DNA of 9,321 bases from Wenzhouxiangella sp. (GCA_007119095.1 SKQI01000129.1:1-9321); one strand, 5' to 3'. Counted from the first letter of the stretch, positions 1 to 7,102 are shown. Numbers and translations: made by a program. The notes: generated by a model from the letters alone, not told the origin.

Positions 1-1274
1 CGGCGCTTTTGGTGCGGGTGCATTTCACCCGCAAGCTCTACGACTGGCACCGCCGTCGCACGCCCATGGAGCGCCGGGCCAGCTACCTGGACTGGCTGCT
101 GATTTCCGATGTGCATGCCAAAGAGCTGCGCCTCAACCAGCTCGGGTCCTATCTGCGCAACCTGTATTCGGGCCTGCGCCAGACCATTCGCAGCGAAAAC
201 CTGCGAATCAGCAAGCAGCGCACCCTGGTCGAGCTGATCGTTGCCAGCGTCGCCACCGTGGTGTTCTTTGCAGCACTGGCCTATCTCGCTATCCAGACCG
301 CCGAGGGGCGCAACTCGGTCGGCGACCTGGTCCTGTTCCTGTTGATCTTCCAGCGCGCGCAGAGCATGGGCCAGGAAATCGTTGGCCAGATCTCGCGCTT
401 TTATGAAGACCATCTCTACATCGGCCTGCTGTTCGAGTTCCTGGAAGTGCGCCCCAACGTGTTCAGCCCGCCGGACCCGACACCGGTGCCGACCGAACTC
501 CAGGCCGGAGTGGCCTTCGAAAATGTCAGCTTCACCTACCCGGGCTGTTCGGAGGTGGTGCTCGATGACATCAATCTGAAGATAGCCCCGGGGCAGGTGG
601 TTGCCCTGGTGGGTGCCAATGGTTCCGGCAAGACTTCCTTGATCAAGCTGCTGGCCCGTCTTTATGACCCCACGGCCGGGTGCATTCTGGTTGACGGGGT
701 CGATGTGCGCCAGTTTGACCTGGAAGCGTATCGGCGCCTGTACAGCGTCATTTTCCAGGACTATGCCCGTTACGCCGATACCGTTCGCGCCAATATCCGT
801 TTCGGCGATATTCGGCTTGACGAGGATGATCCCGGTTTGATCGAGGCCTCGCGCCGGGCCGGCGCGCATGACTTCATCCAGGAGCTGCCCAGCGGCTACG
901 ATACGATCTTGTCGCGAATGTTCGAGGGCGGACAGGAAATCAGCCTGGGGCAGTGGCAGAAGATTGCCCTGGCGCGTTCGTTTCTGATGCGCTCGAAGAT
1001 TCTTATCCTGGATGAGCCGACCAGCGCCATTGATCCGAATGCCGAATTCGAGCTGTTTGAAAATTTCCGTGATCGCATTGGTGGGCGCTCGGCCTTGATC
1101 ATCAGCCATCGTCTGTCCACCATACGCTTGGCTGACTACATCTATGTCCTCGACGCGGGCCGGATTGCCGAACAGGGCACCCACGAGGAACTCATCCAAC
1201 TACAGGGGCTTTATCATCAAGCGTTCAACCGCCAGGGCAAGTATTACCGCGAGACCGATGTCGTTGCGTCCTGA
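1..1274 (+). CDS. ABC transporter, permease-ATPase fusion, lasso peptide exporter (D protein), 5' partial
   Basis: This is a membrane exporter half-transporter that probably pumps the finished lasso peptide out of the cytoplasm. The reading frame is open to the window edge (codons begin at base 3), so the true start and most of the membrane domain lie upstream; the TTG at 9 is not a convincing start. What remains is the end of the permease, with hydrophobic helices at about 228-296 and 318-360, followed by a complete nucleotide-binding domain. Visible motifs are Walker A GANGSGKT (612-635), a Q-loop FQDY with a following RANIRFGD segment, a signature ISLGQWQ (939-959), Walker B ILILDEP with Asp at 1011 and Glu at 1014, and an H-loop ISHRLST with His at 1107. 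The signature departs from LSGGQ. The kinase gene starts 10 bases after the stop (or overlaps it), which suggests one transcript. ABC protein is certain; the lasso-export role is inferred from context. Confidence 0.94.
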   Translation, partial: ALLVRVHFTRKLYDWHRRRTPMERRASYLDWLLISDVHAKELRLNQLGSYLRNLYSGLRQTIRSENLRISKQRTLVELIVASVATVVFFAALAYLAIQTAEGRNSVGDLVLFLLIFQRAQSMGQEIVGQISRFYEDHLYIGLLFEFLEVRPNVFSPPDPTPVPTELQAGVAFENVSFTYPGCSEVVLDDINLKIAPGQVVALVGANGSGKTSLIKLLARLYDPTAGCILVDGVDVRQFDLEAYRRLYSVIFQDYARYADTVRANIRFGDIRLDEDDPGLIEASRRAGAHDFIQELPSGYDTILSRMFEGGQEISLGQWQKIALARSFLMRSKILILDEPTSAIDPNAEFELFENFRDRIGGRSALIISHRLSTIRLADYIYVLDAGRIAEQGTHEELIQLQGLYHQAFNRQGKYYRETDVVAS

Positions 1275-1284
1275 TTCTTGTCAG

Positions 1285-2223
1285 ATGGAGGTCCAACCAG
1301 GGCCGGCGACACATCGCTACCGGGTTTATGGCCTGGAGGTGGCCTCCGAGCTGGCGCTGCCGGAGCTGGTGCCTTCGCCCTCCGGCCAGGCCGATGTCAG
1401 CATCGAGCTGGGGCCGGTTGCGCCGGGGCTGGAAGAAACGCTGGTCGGGGCAAGCTGGTATGCCGCCAACCGGCACGAGTTTCTGCTGCGCATTGATAAC
1501 GTGGCCCGCTATTACGTCGCCGACGGCCGGCGCATCACCATTGATGTCGATTCGGCCGGGCAGGCACCGGCATCCGATCTTCGCCTGTGGCTGCTGGGCA
1601 GCGCGTTCGGCGCCTTGCTGCACCAACGTGGGCTGCTGCCGCTGCATGTCAGCGCGGTCAAGGCGCCGGGCGGCGCCTGGGCGTTTACCGGCGAGTCGGG
1701 CGAGGGTAAATCGACCATGGCGGCGTTTCTTCATCGCCGCTTCGGCTGGCCGCTGGTATCTGATGATGTATCGGTGGTTACCGCCAGCGATGGCCAAAGC
1801 ATGGTTCATCCCGGCCCGCGCAAGCTCAAGCTTTGGCAGGATGCGCTTGAGACGCTGGACTTTGCTGGCTGCGAGGCGGTGCGCGATCTGAGTAATACCG
1901 ACAAGTTTCAGCTCTACCTGCCCGGCGAGCAGGATTACATGCCGGAAGTGCTGCGCGGCCTGGTCGTGCTTTCAACGGCAGGGCCGGACTCGCCGCCGCG
2001 GCTGGAGCGACTGAAAGGCATCGAGGCTTTTGATGCCTGCATGGCAGCCATCTATCGGCCGTATATGGACCACTGGTTCAAACAGCCGGCTGAGCGAATG
2101 AACGGCGTGCTCAACCTCTGTCGCCAGGTGCCCGTGTACCGTTTCGTGCGTGCCCGGTCGTTGACCGACCTGGAACAGAATCTCCAGCCCTTGCTTGAAC
2201 TGATCAACAACGCGGAGCCCTGA
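1285..2223 (+). CDS. HPr-kinase-like serine kinase, lasso peptide tailoring kinase
   Basis: This is a 312-residue soluble P-loop kinase of the HprK-related group found in some lasso clusters (PadeK and ThcoK type), which phosphorylates the C-terminal Ser of the precursor. The N-terminus has the group's Y-R-V-Y-G-L...SELALPEL pattern. A conserved LHVSAVK stretch (His121) precedes the Walker A loop GESGEGKST (residues 136-144), and an SDD motif (159-161) acts as the Walker B/catalytic acid region. The C-terminal half carries no second recognisable domain. The precursor in this cluster ends in Ser-Ser, which fits a substrate for this enzyme. The start is uncertain. ATG 1285 lies 10 bases after the ABC stop, but neither it nor the in-frame ATG at 1258, which overlaps the ABC gene, has a good ribosome site. 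The stop overlaps the next start by one base (TGATG). The family is clear; the substrate is inferred from context and from paeninodin. Confidence 0.9.
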   Translation: MEVQPGPATHRYRVYGLEVASELALPELVPSPSGQADVSIELGPVAPGLEETLVGASWYAANRHEFLLRIDNVARYYVADGRRITIDVDSAGQAPASDLRLWLLGSAFGALLHQRGLLPLHVSAVKAPGGAWAFTGESGEGKSTMAAFLHRRFGWPLVSDDVSVVTASDGQSMVHPGPRKLKLWQDALETLDFAGCEAVRDLSNTDKFQLYLPGEQDYMPEVLRGLVVLSTAGPDSPPRLERLKGIEAFDACMAAIYRPYMDHWFKQPAERMNGVLNLCRQVPVYRFVRARSLTDLEQNLQPLLELINNAEP

Positions 2224-3176
2224 TGGACGAACTGAGCGAGACACAGCGCGACGCCGGGGAAGCGTTCGGCCTGTTCGAGGGACTGACGGTGCCGGCCTTT
2301 GAGCAGCGCTCGGAGCATGTGCCGGAAGTGGACCAGGCGTTTCGCTTCGTCGAAGAACCGACCCGCGCCGTTATTCTGGGCTTTGCCCATAACCGGCGCG
2401 TCTACCTGCACGGGCCGCACGGCAGCGGCAAGTCCAGCCACATCGAGCAGGTGGCAGCAAGGCTGAACTGGCCCTGCGTCCGGGTCAATCTGGACGGTCA
2501 CGTCACCCGGGCCGACCTGGTCGGGCGCGATATGGTGGTGCTGCGCGATGGCAAGCAGGTCACCGAGTTCGTGCCCGGTATCCTGGTCTGGGCCCTGCAG
2601 CGCCCGGTGGCGCTGGTGTTTGACGAGTACGATGCCGGCCGACCGGATGTGATGTTCGTGATCCAGCGCGTGCTGGAGTCGCAGGGTCGCTTTACCCTGC
2701 TGGACCAGAACCGGGTGATCACCCCGCACCGGCATTTTCGCCTGTTTGCCACTGCCAATACGGCGGGGCAGGGCGATGCCGGCGGTCTTTATGCCGGCAC
2801 CCAGGCACTGAACCAGGCGCAGATGGACCGCTGGCACATCACGGCCGAACTCGGCTATCTGGCCCCGGAGCGTGAGCAGGAGGTACTGCACTCGCGCTTG
2901 CCAACCCTGGACCAGGAAACCCTGCGCCGCATGACCATGCTGGCCGGCTTGTGCCGCCAGTCCCATCGCCAGGGCGACCTTTCAACCCTGGTGTCGCTGC
3001 GTACCTTGATTACCTGGGGCGAGAACCTGGGTCTGGTCGAGGATGTGGCAACGGCTTTCCGGATGGCGTTTTTCAATCGCTGTGACGAGGCCGAGCGGCC
3101 GCTGGTCGCCGAAATGTTCCAGCGCTGCTTCGACCAGGAACTGGATTTGGGTGAGGCCTCGACCTCACTGTTCTGA
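2223..3176 (+). CDS. cobS: CobS-like AAA+ ATPase (cobaltochelatase CobS family)
   Basis: This is a 317-residue AAA+ ATPase of the MoxR/CobS group. In aerobic cobalamin synthesis CobS forms a hexameric ring with CobT and drives Co2+ insertion by CobN. Visible motifs are an N-terminal VPAF...EHVPEVD segment typical of CobS, a GFAHNRRV lead-in, Walker A GPHGSGKSS (64-72, Lys70), the conserved THIEQVAAR-like helix directly after it (here SHIEQVAAR), Walker B ALVFDEYDAG (Asp134, Glu135), a sensor-1 stretch FRLFATANT, and the NQAQMDRW arginine-finger segment. Recalled CobS sequences match over long runs, so the family call is strong and length is near normal. The start ATG overlaps the kinase stop by one base, and GGAG at 2214-2217 is a good ribosome site. 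No CobN or other cobalamin gene is visible, and the neighbours are all lasso genes. The role here is therefore unknown: a motor acting on the lasso pathway, or a chelatase subunit carried along. Confidence 0.94.
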   Translation: MDELSETQRDAGEAFGLFEGLTVPAFEQRSEHVPEVDQAFRFVEEPTRAVILGFAHNRRVYLHGPHGSGKSSHIEQVAARLNWPCVRVNLDGHVTRADLVGRDMVVLRDGKQVTEFVPGILVWALQRPVALVFDEYDAGRPDVMFVIQRVLESQGRFTLLDQNRVITPHRHFRLFATANTAGQGDAGGLYAGTQALNQAQMDRWHITAELGYLAPEREQEVLHSRLPTLDQETLRRMTMLAGLCRQSHRQGDLSTLVSLRTLITWGENLGLVEDVATAFRMAFFNRCDEAERPLVAEMFQRCFDQELDLGEASTSLF

Positions 3177-4860
3177 TAGCCGCCCGGCGGCGGCTGCCAC
3201 GGCATCAGCCTGGGTGCGTGCCTTTGCGGCCGGTCGTCAGGTTCGGGTGGTCCCGGCGCCGTTGGCGTCGGATGCCGGTGTGCCTGACCGCGCATGGCAG
3301 GATGTTCAAGCCGCCTGGCACCGCTGGCATGAACCGCTGGCCTGGGCCGATGTGGGGTCCGATGCCTGGCCATTTGCTTGCGTGTTCGAGCGTGCGCGCG
3401 TCGAACGTCTGGCCGCAGCCGGCTGGCCCGGCATGGCAGGCAACCTGGCTGATAGCGCTCGCATTGCCCCCCGGAGTGCCGTGCTTCGACCGCTGTATCT
3501 TTGCGCGCGTTACCTGGCCGAGGGTGACCGCAGTGCGGCCGAGCGGCTGGTCGATGACTGGGTTCAGGCCCATGGGTCAGCAACATTGGGCACCCGGATT
3601 GCGCGCTGGCTGGGTAGCCGCGCAGACTCGTCTGATCTCGGCCCCGAGCAGGCGGCTGCCTTGGCCGCGCGCTTGCGCGAGCTGCTGGCAATTGATGGCT
3701 GGCGGTCTGAAGTGATGAATGATGCCGCTGCCTTTGCCGCGGCACTGGCGCCGCTGGCCAGGCGCTGCGCCGGCACCCTGGCGCTTTCGTCGGATGAACG
3801 CTCAACTGCGGGTGCCGATCAGCCCCTGCTGCCCCTGGTCTTGTCCGACGATCCCGTCGGCGAGGAACAGGAACTTGCAGCGCCGGACGACGGTCTGGCC
3901 GAGCCAGATGCGACCGTGGCCCGGGCCTATCCCGGTTACGCGGTATTCAGCCCGGCGGCCGATGAAGTCGGACCAGCCAGTCGCTGGTATAGAGAGGCCG
4001 ATCGTGCGCTGCTAGATCAGCTCAATCAAATTGATCGCAGCCGAGCCCGCCGGCTGGCCCATCGTCTTCAGCGCCGGCTGGAAGCGGCCCGAGCGCGTCA
4101 CTGGGCATTCGACCAGGAAGACGGTTTGATCGACAGCCGTCGCCTGGCCCGGCTGGTGGTGGCGGGCAGCGATCAGCGTGTTTTTCGGCAGGAGTTGCCT
4201 GCGCTGATGCCGTCGGCCTGCGTCAGCCTGCTGGTGGATATGTCGGGTTCGATGAGTGGTCAGCGTCGCCTCTCGGCTGCCCTGGCAATTGACCTGGCCG
4301 TGCATGTGCTGGAAATCTGTGGCGTGCACTGCGAAGTGCTGGGGTTCACGACAGTAGATGGCGCCGACAACCCGGTTGAGCGGGCCTGGCGTGCAGCCGG
4401 CGGGCCGGATAAGCCAGGTCGTTTGAACGGCATTCGCCATATCGTCTTCAAGGGGGCTCGGCAGCCCTGGCGGCGCAGTCGTCGCTATCTGGGCCTGCTG
4501 CTGCGCGAGGAATTTGGCCATGAAAATATCGACGGCGAGGCCCTGCACTGGGCAGCTCAGCGTCTGTTTGTCATGGACGCCCAGCGTCGCATCCTGATTG
4601 TCTTGTCCGACGGTGCGCCGTTTGACCAGGCCACGGCCGGCGCCAACGGGCGCGAGTATCTGTGTGCCCATTTGCGCGAGGTGATTGCCCGGTTGGAAAG
4701 CTTGCCGCTGCATCTGCTGGCTATGGGTACGGGCACTGATGTCAGTCGTTTCTATCGCCAGGCGGTGACGCTGGATCATCCCGACGCGGTGGCCGAGACG
4801 CTGTTTGACAAGCTGGGTGATTTGCTGACCTTGCCGTCTGACGAACGCGACTCGCGATGA
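3151..4860 (+). CDS. cobT: CobT-like VWA-domain protein (cobaltochelatase CobT family)
   Basis: This is a 569-residue partner of the CobS-like ATPase. The N-terminal half is Ala-rich, with the RAFAAGRQVRV-type opening seen in CobT. A short acidic stretch follows at about 3846-3912, then a CobT-like helical block (RRLAHRLQRRLEAARARHWAFD). The C-terminal VWA domain has the MIDAS motif DMSGS (Asp363, Ser365, Ser367), a GFTT segment, the CobT hallmarks LGLLLREEFGHENIDGEALHWA (given only to mark the region; nt about 4489-4554), and LSDGAP (Asp487). The start is uncertain. GTG 3151 overlaps the ATPase gene by 26 bases and keeps the whole opening helix; GTG 3214 would cut into it. The ATG at 3043 would add residues that look like a shadow of the other frame. 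The stop shares ATGA with the cyclase start, so translation is probably coupled. MIDAS residues are intact, so it should bind Mg2+ and a partner protein; which partner is unknown. Confidence 0.91.
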   Translation: MRPRPHCSDSRPAAAATASAWVRAFAAGRQVRVVPAPLASDAGVPDRAWQDVQAAWHRWHEPLAWADVGSDAWPFACVFERARVERLAAAGWPGMAGNLADSARIAPRSAVLRPLYLCARYLAEGDRSAAERLVDDWVQAHGSATLGTRIARWLGSRADSSDLGPEQAAALAARLRELLAIDGWRSEVMNDAAAFAAALAPLARRCAGTLALSSDERSTAGADQPLLPLVLSDDPVGEEQELAAPDDGLAEPDATVARAYPGYAVFSPAADEVGPASRWYREADRALLDQLNQIDRSRARRLAHRLQRRLEAARARHWAFDQEDGLIDSRRLARLVVAGSDQRVFRQELPALMPSACVSLLVDMSGSMSGQRRLSAALAIDLAVHVLEICGVHCEVLGFTTVDGADNPVERAWRAAGGPDKPGRLNGIRHIVFKGARQPWRRSRRYLGLLLREEFGHENIDGEALHWAAQRLFVMDAQRRILIVLSDGAPFDQATAGANGREYLCAHLREVIARLESLPLHLLAMGTGTDVSRFYRQAVTLDHPDAVAETLFDKLGDLLTLPSDERDSR

Positions 4861-6800
4861 GTGCACTGGCAGGCATCATCCACGCCGAGCCCGATCGGCC
4901 GGTGGAGAGCTCCACCGTGGACAGGCTGCGCGCGGTCATCACTCGCTACGGTCGGGATGCCCAGAACGGCTGGTCGCGGGGCGGGGCGCTGCTGATGCGC
5001 TCGTTGCTGCGCACCACGCCGGAAGATCGTCTCGACAGCCAGCCGGTGCAGTCGGCGGCCTCCGGCCGGGTGGTCGTATTCGATGGCCGGCTGGACAACC
5101 GCGAGGAGTTGGCCCGGCAGCTTAAAATCGCGACTGGCGATTTGCGGTTGCTTGCTGACAGTGCCGTCGTTGCGCACGCGCTGGATGCCTGGGGGGACCA
5201 GGCGCTGGATCGGCTGCTGGGCGATTTCGCCTTGGCCAGCTGGGAGCCGGCCAAACGCCGGCTGCTGCTGGCCCGCGATGCGGTCGGCTACAGGCCCATA
5301 TTCTGGTTCCAGGGCGCAGGTTTCATTGCCTTTGGCAGCCTGCCGAAAATTCTGTTTGCCATCCCCGGCGTGCCGCGCCAGTTGCGCGAGGATGCGCTGC
5401 ACGACTATCTCTGTCTGCTGCCGTTGGACAAGCAGGCAACCTTGTTTCAGGACATCTTTCGGCTGGAGCCGGGTCAGTACCTGGTACTGGAAGACGGGCG
5501 CATTGAAGTCCGACGTTACCACCGCTTCGGCGAATCCGGCCTTCTGAAGCTGGCCGATCCGCGTGAGTATGTCGACGGCCTGGCCGAGCAGATCGAGCGC
5601 TCGGTCGCGCCGCGCCTGCGGGCGCTGGGGCCGCTGGCCTGCGAGCTCAGTTCCGGGCTGGACAGCAGCACCGTGGCGGCTTTTGCTGCCCGACAGCTAG
5701 GCAACACGGACCAGCGCTTGCTGGCGCTGACGGCTGTTCTGCCCGAAGACAAGCGCGATGGGCCGGCGCCACCCGGTTTTCACCGCGATGAAGGGCCCGG
5801 CGCCTGTGCCTTGGCGGCGATGTACGCCAACATCGATCATGTACTGGTCGAAAGCAGCACGCCATCGCCGCTTCAAGGATTGCAGGAGCGAATTGAATCC
5901 ACCGACCGGCCGGTTTTCAACCCCTGTAACGCTCACTGGTCCCAGGCCCTGGGGCAGGCCGCGCTGGAGGGTGGCTCGCGCACCTTGCTGAACGGCTGGC
6001 AAGGCAATCTGACAATTTCTCACGACGGCTTGCCGTGGCTGCAATACCTGTTCAGCCGCGGCCGATTTGTCGCCTGGCGCAAGATGGTTCGCTCTGTGCG
6101 GCGTCGTCACCCCTGGGTTCCCCGTCGCTGGTTTTTCGAGTTCTGCCTGGCCCCGCTGCTGCCGGCTGCCTGGTGGTCGGCCTACCAGCGTCGCCGAGGC
6201 ACCGGCAAGGATCTGGCCGATTACTCGGCCGCCAGCACGGCGTTGCAGCGGCGCTTCAATACCCGCGTTCGCGCCCGCCAGCGCGGCTGGGACCTGCTGT
6301 ACCGCGGTCATGCCGATGGGGTGCGCCTGCGCGTGCAGCCGCTCTACCAGGTCGAGTTTGCCGAAACCTGCCTGGCCATGAACGCCGATGGCCTGGACCC
6401 GCGCAGCCCGACCATGGATCGGCGTCTGATCGAGTACTGCCTGAGCGTTCCCGAGGCCATTTACCTGCATCAGGGCTGCCTGCAATGGCCGCTGCGCGAG
6501 TTGGCGCGCGGGCTGTTGCCGAAGGAGATTCTGAGCAGTCGCACCCGCGGCTACCAGGCCGGCGACTGGTTCGAGTCGGCAACCGCGGCCAAGGCCGATC
6601 TGGGACAGGTGCTGGAGCAGTTCCGCCGCCATGAAAGCCTGGGTGACTACCTGGATCTGGACGGCATGCAGCAGCTGCTGGACGAGTGGCCAGAAAATAA
6701 CTGGCATCGCCCGGACCTGGAAAGCCGCTATCGGAACAAGCTACTCCGGGCTGTGTCGGTCGGCTCATTCGTGCGCTACGTCGAGAACGATAACCTGTAG
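4857..6800 (+). CDS. Lasso peptide cyclase (asparagine synthetase-like C protein)
   Basis: This is a 647-residue ATP-dependent enzyme of the AsnB fold that adenylates an Asp/Glu side chain of the core and closes the macrolactam with the N-terminal amine. The N-terminal glutaminase-like domain (about 1-200) begins M-S-A-L-A-G-I. The nucleophile Cys2 of true asparagine synthetases is replaced by Ser, as expected for an enzyme that does not use glutamine. It keeps the FDGRLDNREEL and GDFALASW...ARDAVGYRP stretches. The synthase domain has the PPi-loop SSGLDS (265-270, for SGGxDS). The C-terminal part has DPRSPTMDRRLIEYCLSVP-type sequence followed by LPKEILSSRTRGYQAGDW, the conserved end of lasso cyclases. 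The start overlaps the CobT-like stop (ATGA). A 94-base gap separates it from the precursor. An ordinary AsnB is unlikely given the missing Cys and the A-B1-B2 genes next door. Confidence 0.95.
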   Translation: MSALAGIIHAEPDRPVESSTVDRLRAVITRYGRDAQNGWSRGGALLMRSLLRTTPEDRLDSQPVQSAASGRVVVFDGRLDNREELARQLKIATGDLRLLADSAVVAHALDAWGDQALDRLLGDFALASWEPAKRRLLLARDAVGYRPIFWFQGAGFIAFGSLPKILFAIPGVPRQLREDALHDYLCLLPLDKQATLFQDIFRLEPGQYLVLEDGRIEVRRYHRFGESGLLKLADPREYVDGLAEQIERSVAPRLRALGPLACELSSGLDSSTVAAFAARQLGNTDQRLLALTAVLPEDKRDGPAPPGFHRDEGPGACALAAMYANIDHVLVESSTPSPLQGLQERIESTDRPVFNPCNAHWSQALGQAALEGGSRTLLNGWQGNLTISHDGLPWLQYLFSRGRFVAWRKMVRSVRRRHPWVPRRWFFEFCLAPLLPAAWWSAYQRRRGTGKDLADYSAASTALQRRFNTRVRARQRGWDLLYRGHADGVRLRVQPLYQVEFAETCLAMNADGLDPRSPTMDRRLIEYCLSVPEAIYLHQGCLQWPLRELARGLLPKEILSSRTRGYQAGDWFESATAAKADLGQVLEQFRRHESLGDYLDLDGMQQLLDEWPENNWHRPDLESRYRNKLLRAVSVGSFVRYVENDNL

Positions 6801-6812
6801 CGAATCGGTAGC

Positions 6813-6841
6813 TTGCAAAGCGCCAGCCGTTCGGCTATCCT
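6813..6841 (+). promoter_or_regulatory. Candidate sigma-70 promoter for the precursor gene
   Basis: TTGCAA (6813-6818) and TATCCT (6836-6841) are separated by exactly 17 bases, each matching 4 of 6 consensus positions. Transcription would begin near 6848, about 47 bases before the precursor ATG. The spacer holds a short inverted repeat, AGCCG-TT-CGGCT (6825-6836), that runs into the -10 box and could be an operator. The 8-base palindrome ACGTACGT (6850-6857) sits at the expected transcript start. Read by eye; not proven. Confidence 0.4.
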
Positions 6842-6868
6842 GCAAATGGACGTACGTGGAGGCGTGCG

Positions 6869-6877
6869 AAAAATCAA
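6869..6877 (+). repeat. Leader element AAAAATCAA, copy 1 (upstream of A)
   Basis: A 9-base AT-rich word in otherwise GC-rich DNA lies 17 bases before the precursor start. The same word occurs at 7199-7207, 10 bases before the B1 start, followed in both cases by a purine-rich ribosome site. It may be a shared untranslated-leader element that helps translation, or chance. Confidence 0.3.
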
Positions 6878-6882
6878 AAGGT

Positions 6883-6888
6883 GGAGAG
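6883..6888 (+). promoter_or_regulatory. Ribosome binding site of the precursor gene
   Basis: GGAGAG lies 6 bases before the ATG at 6895. It is the clearest ribosome site among the cluster genes and decides the start against the longer open frame upstream. A strong site suits a peptide made in large amounts. Confidence 0.8.
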
Positions 6889-6894
6889 TTCGCA

Positions 6895-7050
6895 ATGAAG
6901 AAGGAATACAACACGCCGGTGGTCAACCAGTTGGGCTCGACTGCCGAGCAGACCAAGAGTGGGTCGAATACAGGTTCGGATAACGAGCAGTTTCGGCAGA
7001 GTGGCGTGGGTCTTCCGCCTGCCGAACCACGCGGTCCCCGCAGCTCCTGA
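6895..7050 (+). CDS. Lasso peptide precursor (A)
   Basis: This 51-residue peptide has a leader containing Tyr5, Pro8, Val10, Gly14 and Thr20. It fits the YxxPx(L/V)xxxGxxxxxT pattern bound by PqqD-like B1 proteins, with Thr as the penultimate leader residue. Cutting after Lys21 gives a 30-residue core starting SGSNTGSD (residues 22-29). Asp at core position 8 would close an 8-membered ring with Ser1. The other reading is a core starting at Gly23, with Glu31 at position 9 (or Asp29 at 7). The tail is Pro/Arg-rich and ends PRSS. The two C-terminal Ser residues are the likely target of the cluster kinase. At about 30 residues the core is long for this class. The gene sits between cyclase and B1, with its own candidate promoter and a hairpin right behind it. 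Precursor identity is strong; the exact ring is inferred. Confidence 0.9.
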   Translation: MKKEYNTPVVNQLGSTAEQTKSGSNTGSDNEQFRQSGVGLPPAEPRGPRSS

Positions 7051-7070
7051 TCAGGCCAGCTGTCAGATAG

Positions 7071-7102
7071 CGAGAATTGCCACCTTCGGGTGGCAATTTT
7101 CG
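7071..7102 (+). terminator. UUCG-capped hairpin / terminator after the precursor gene
   Basis: A 14-bp stem, CGAGAATTGCCACC pairing with GGTGGCAATTTTCG, closes on a TTCG tetraloop (7085-7088); the only non-Watson-Crick pair is one G-T. It lies 20 bases after the precursor stop. The T run (7097-7100) is short and inside the 3' arm, so it may be a partial terminator or an mRNA-stabilising end rather than a full stop. It would separate abundant A mRNA from the B1-B2 message. Confidence 0.75.

Noticed and set aside
2052..2966. Long - strand open frame of 304 residues opposite the CobS-like gene.
   Set aside because: It is antisense to a gene with full AAA+ motifs. The composition (His, Gln, Gly rich) is what GC-rich coding DNA gives on the opposite strand, and no domain is recognisable.
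3043..3150. Extension of the CobT-like protein to the ATG at 3043.
   Set aside because: This would overlap the ATPase gene by more than 130 bases, and the added residues (many Trp, Arg, Ser) look like a shadow of the real frame rather than a CobT N-terminus.
2223..4860. Working cobaltochelatase operon for cobalamin.
   Set aside because: Not excluded, but no CobN or any other cobalamin gene appears in the window and both flanks are lasso genes. The family names are kept; the function is not assumed.
5697..6707. Long - strand open frame of 336 residues opposite the lasso cyclase.
   Set aside because: Antisense shadow of a strongly supported cyclase gene; no conserved motif or ribosome site.
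4857..6800. Ordinary asparagine synthetase B.
   Set aside because: The catalytic Cys2 is missing and the gene is flanked by lasso A, B1 and B2 genes, so lasso cyclase is the better call.
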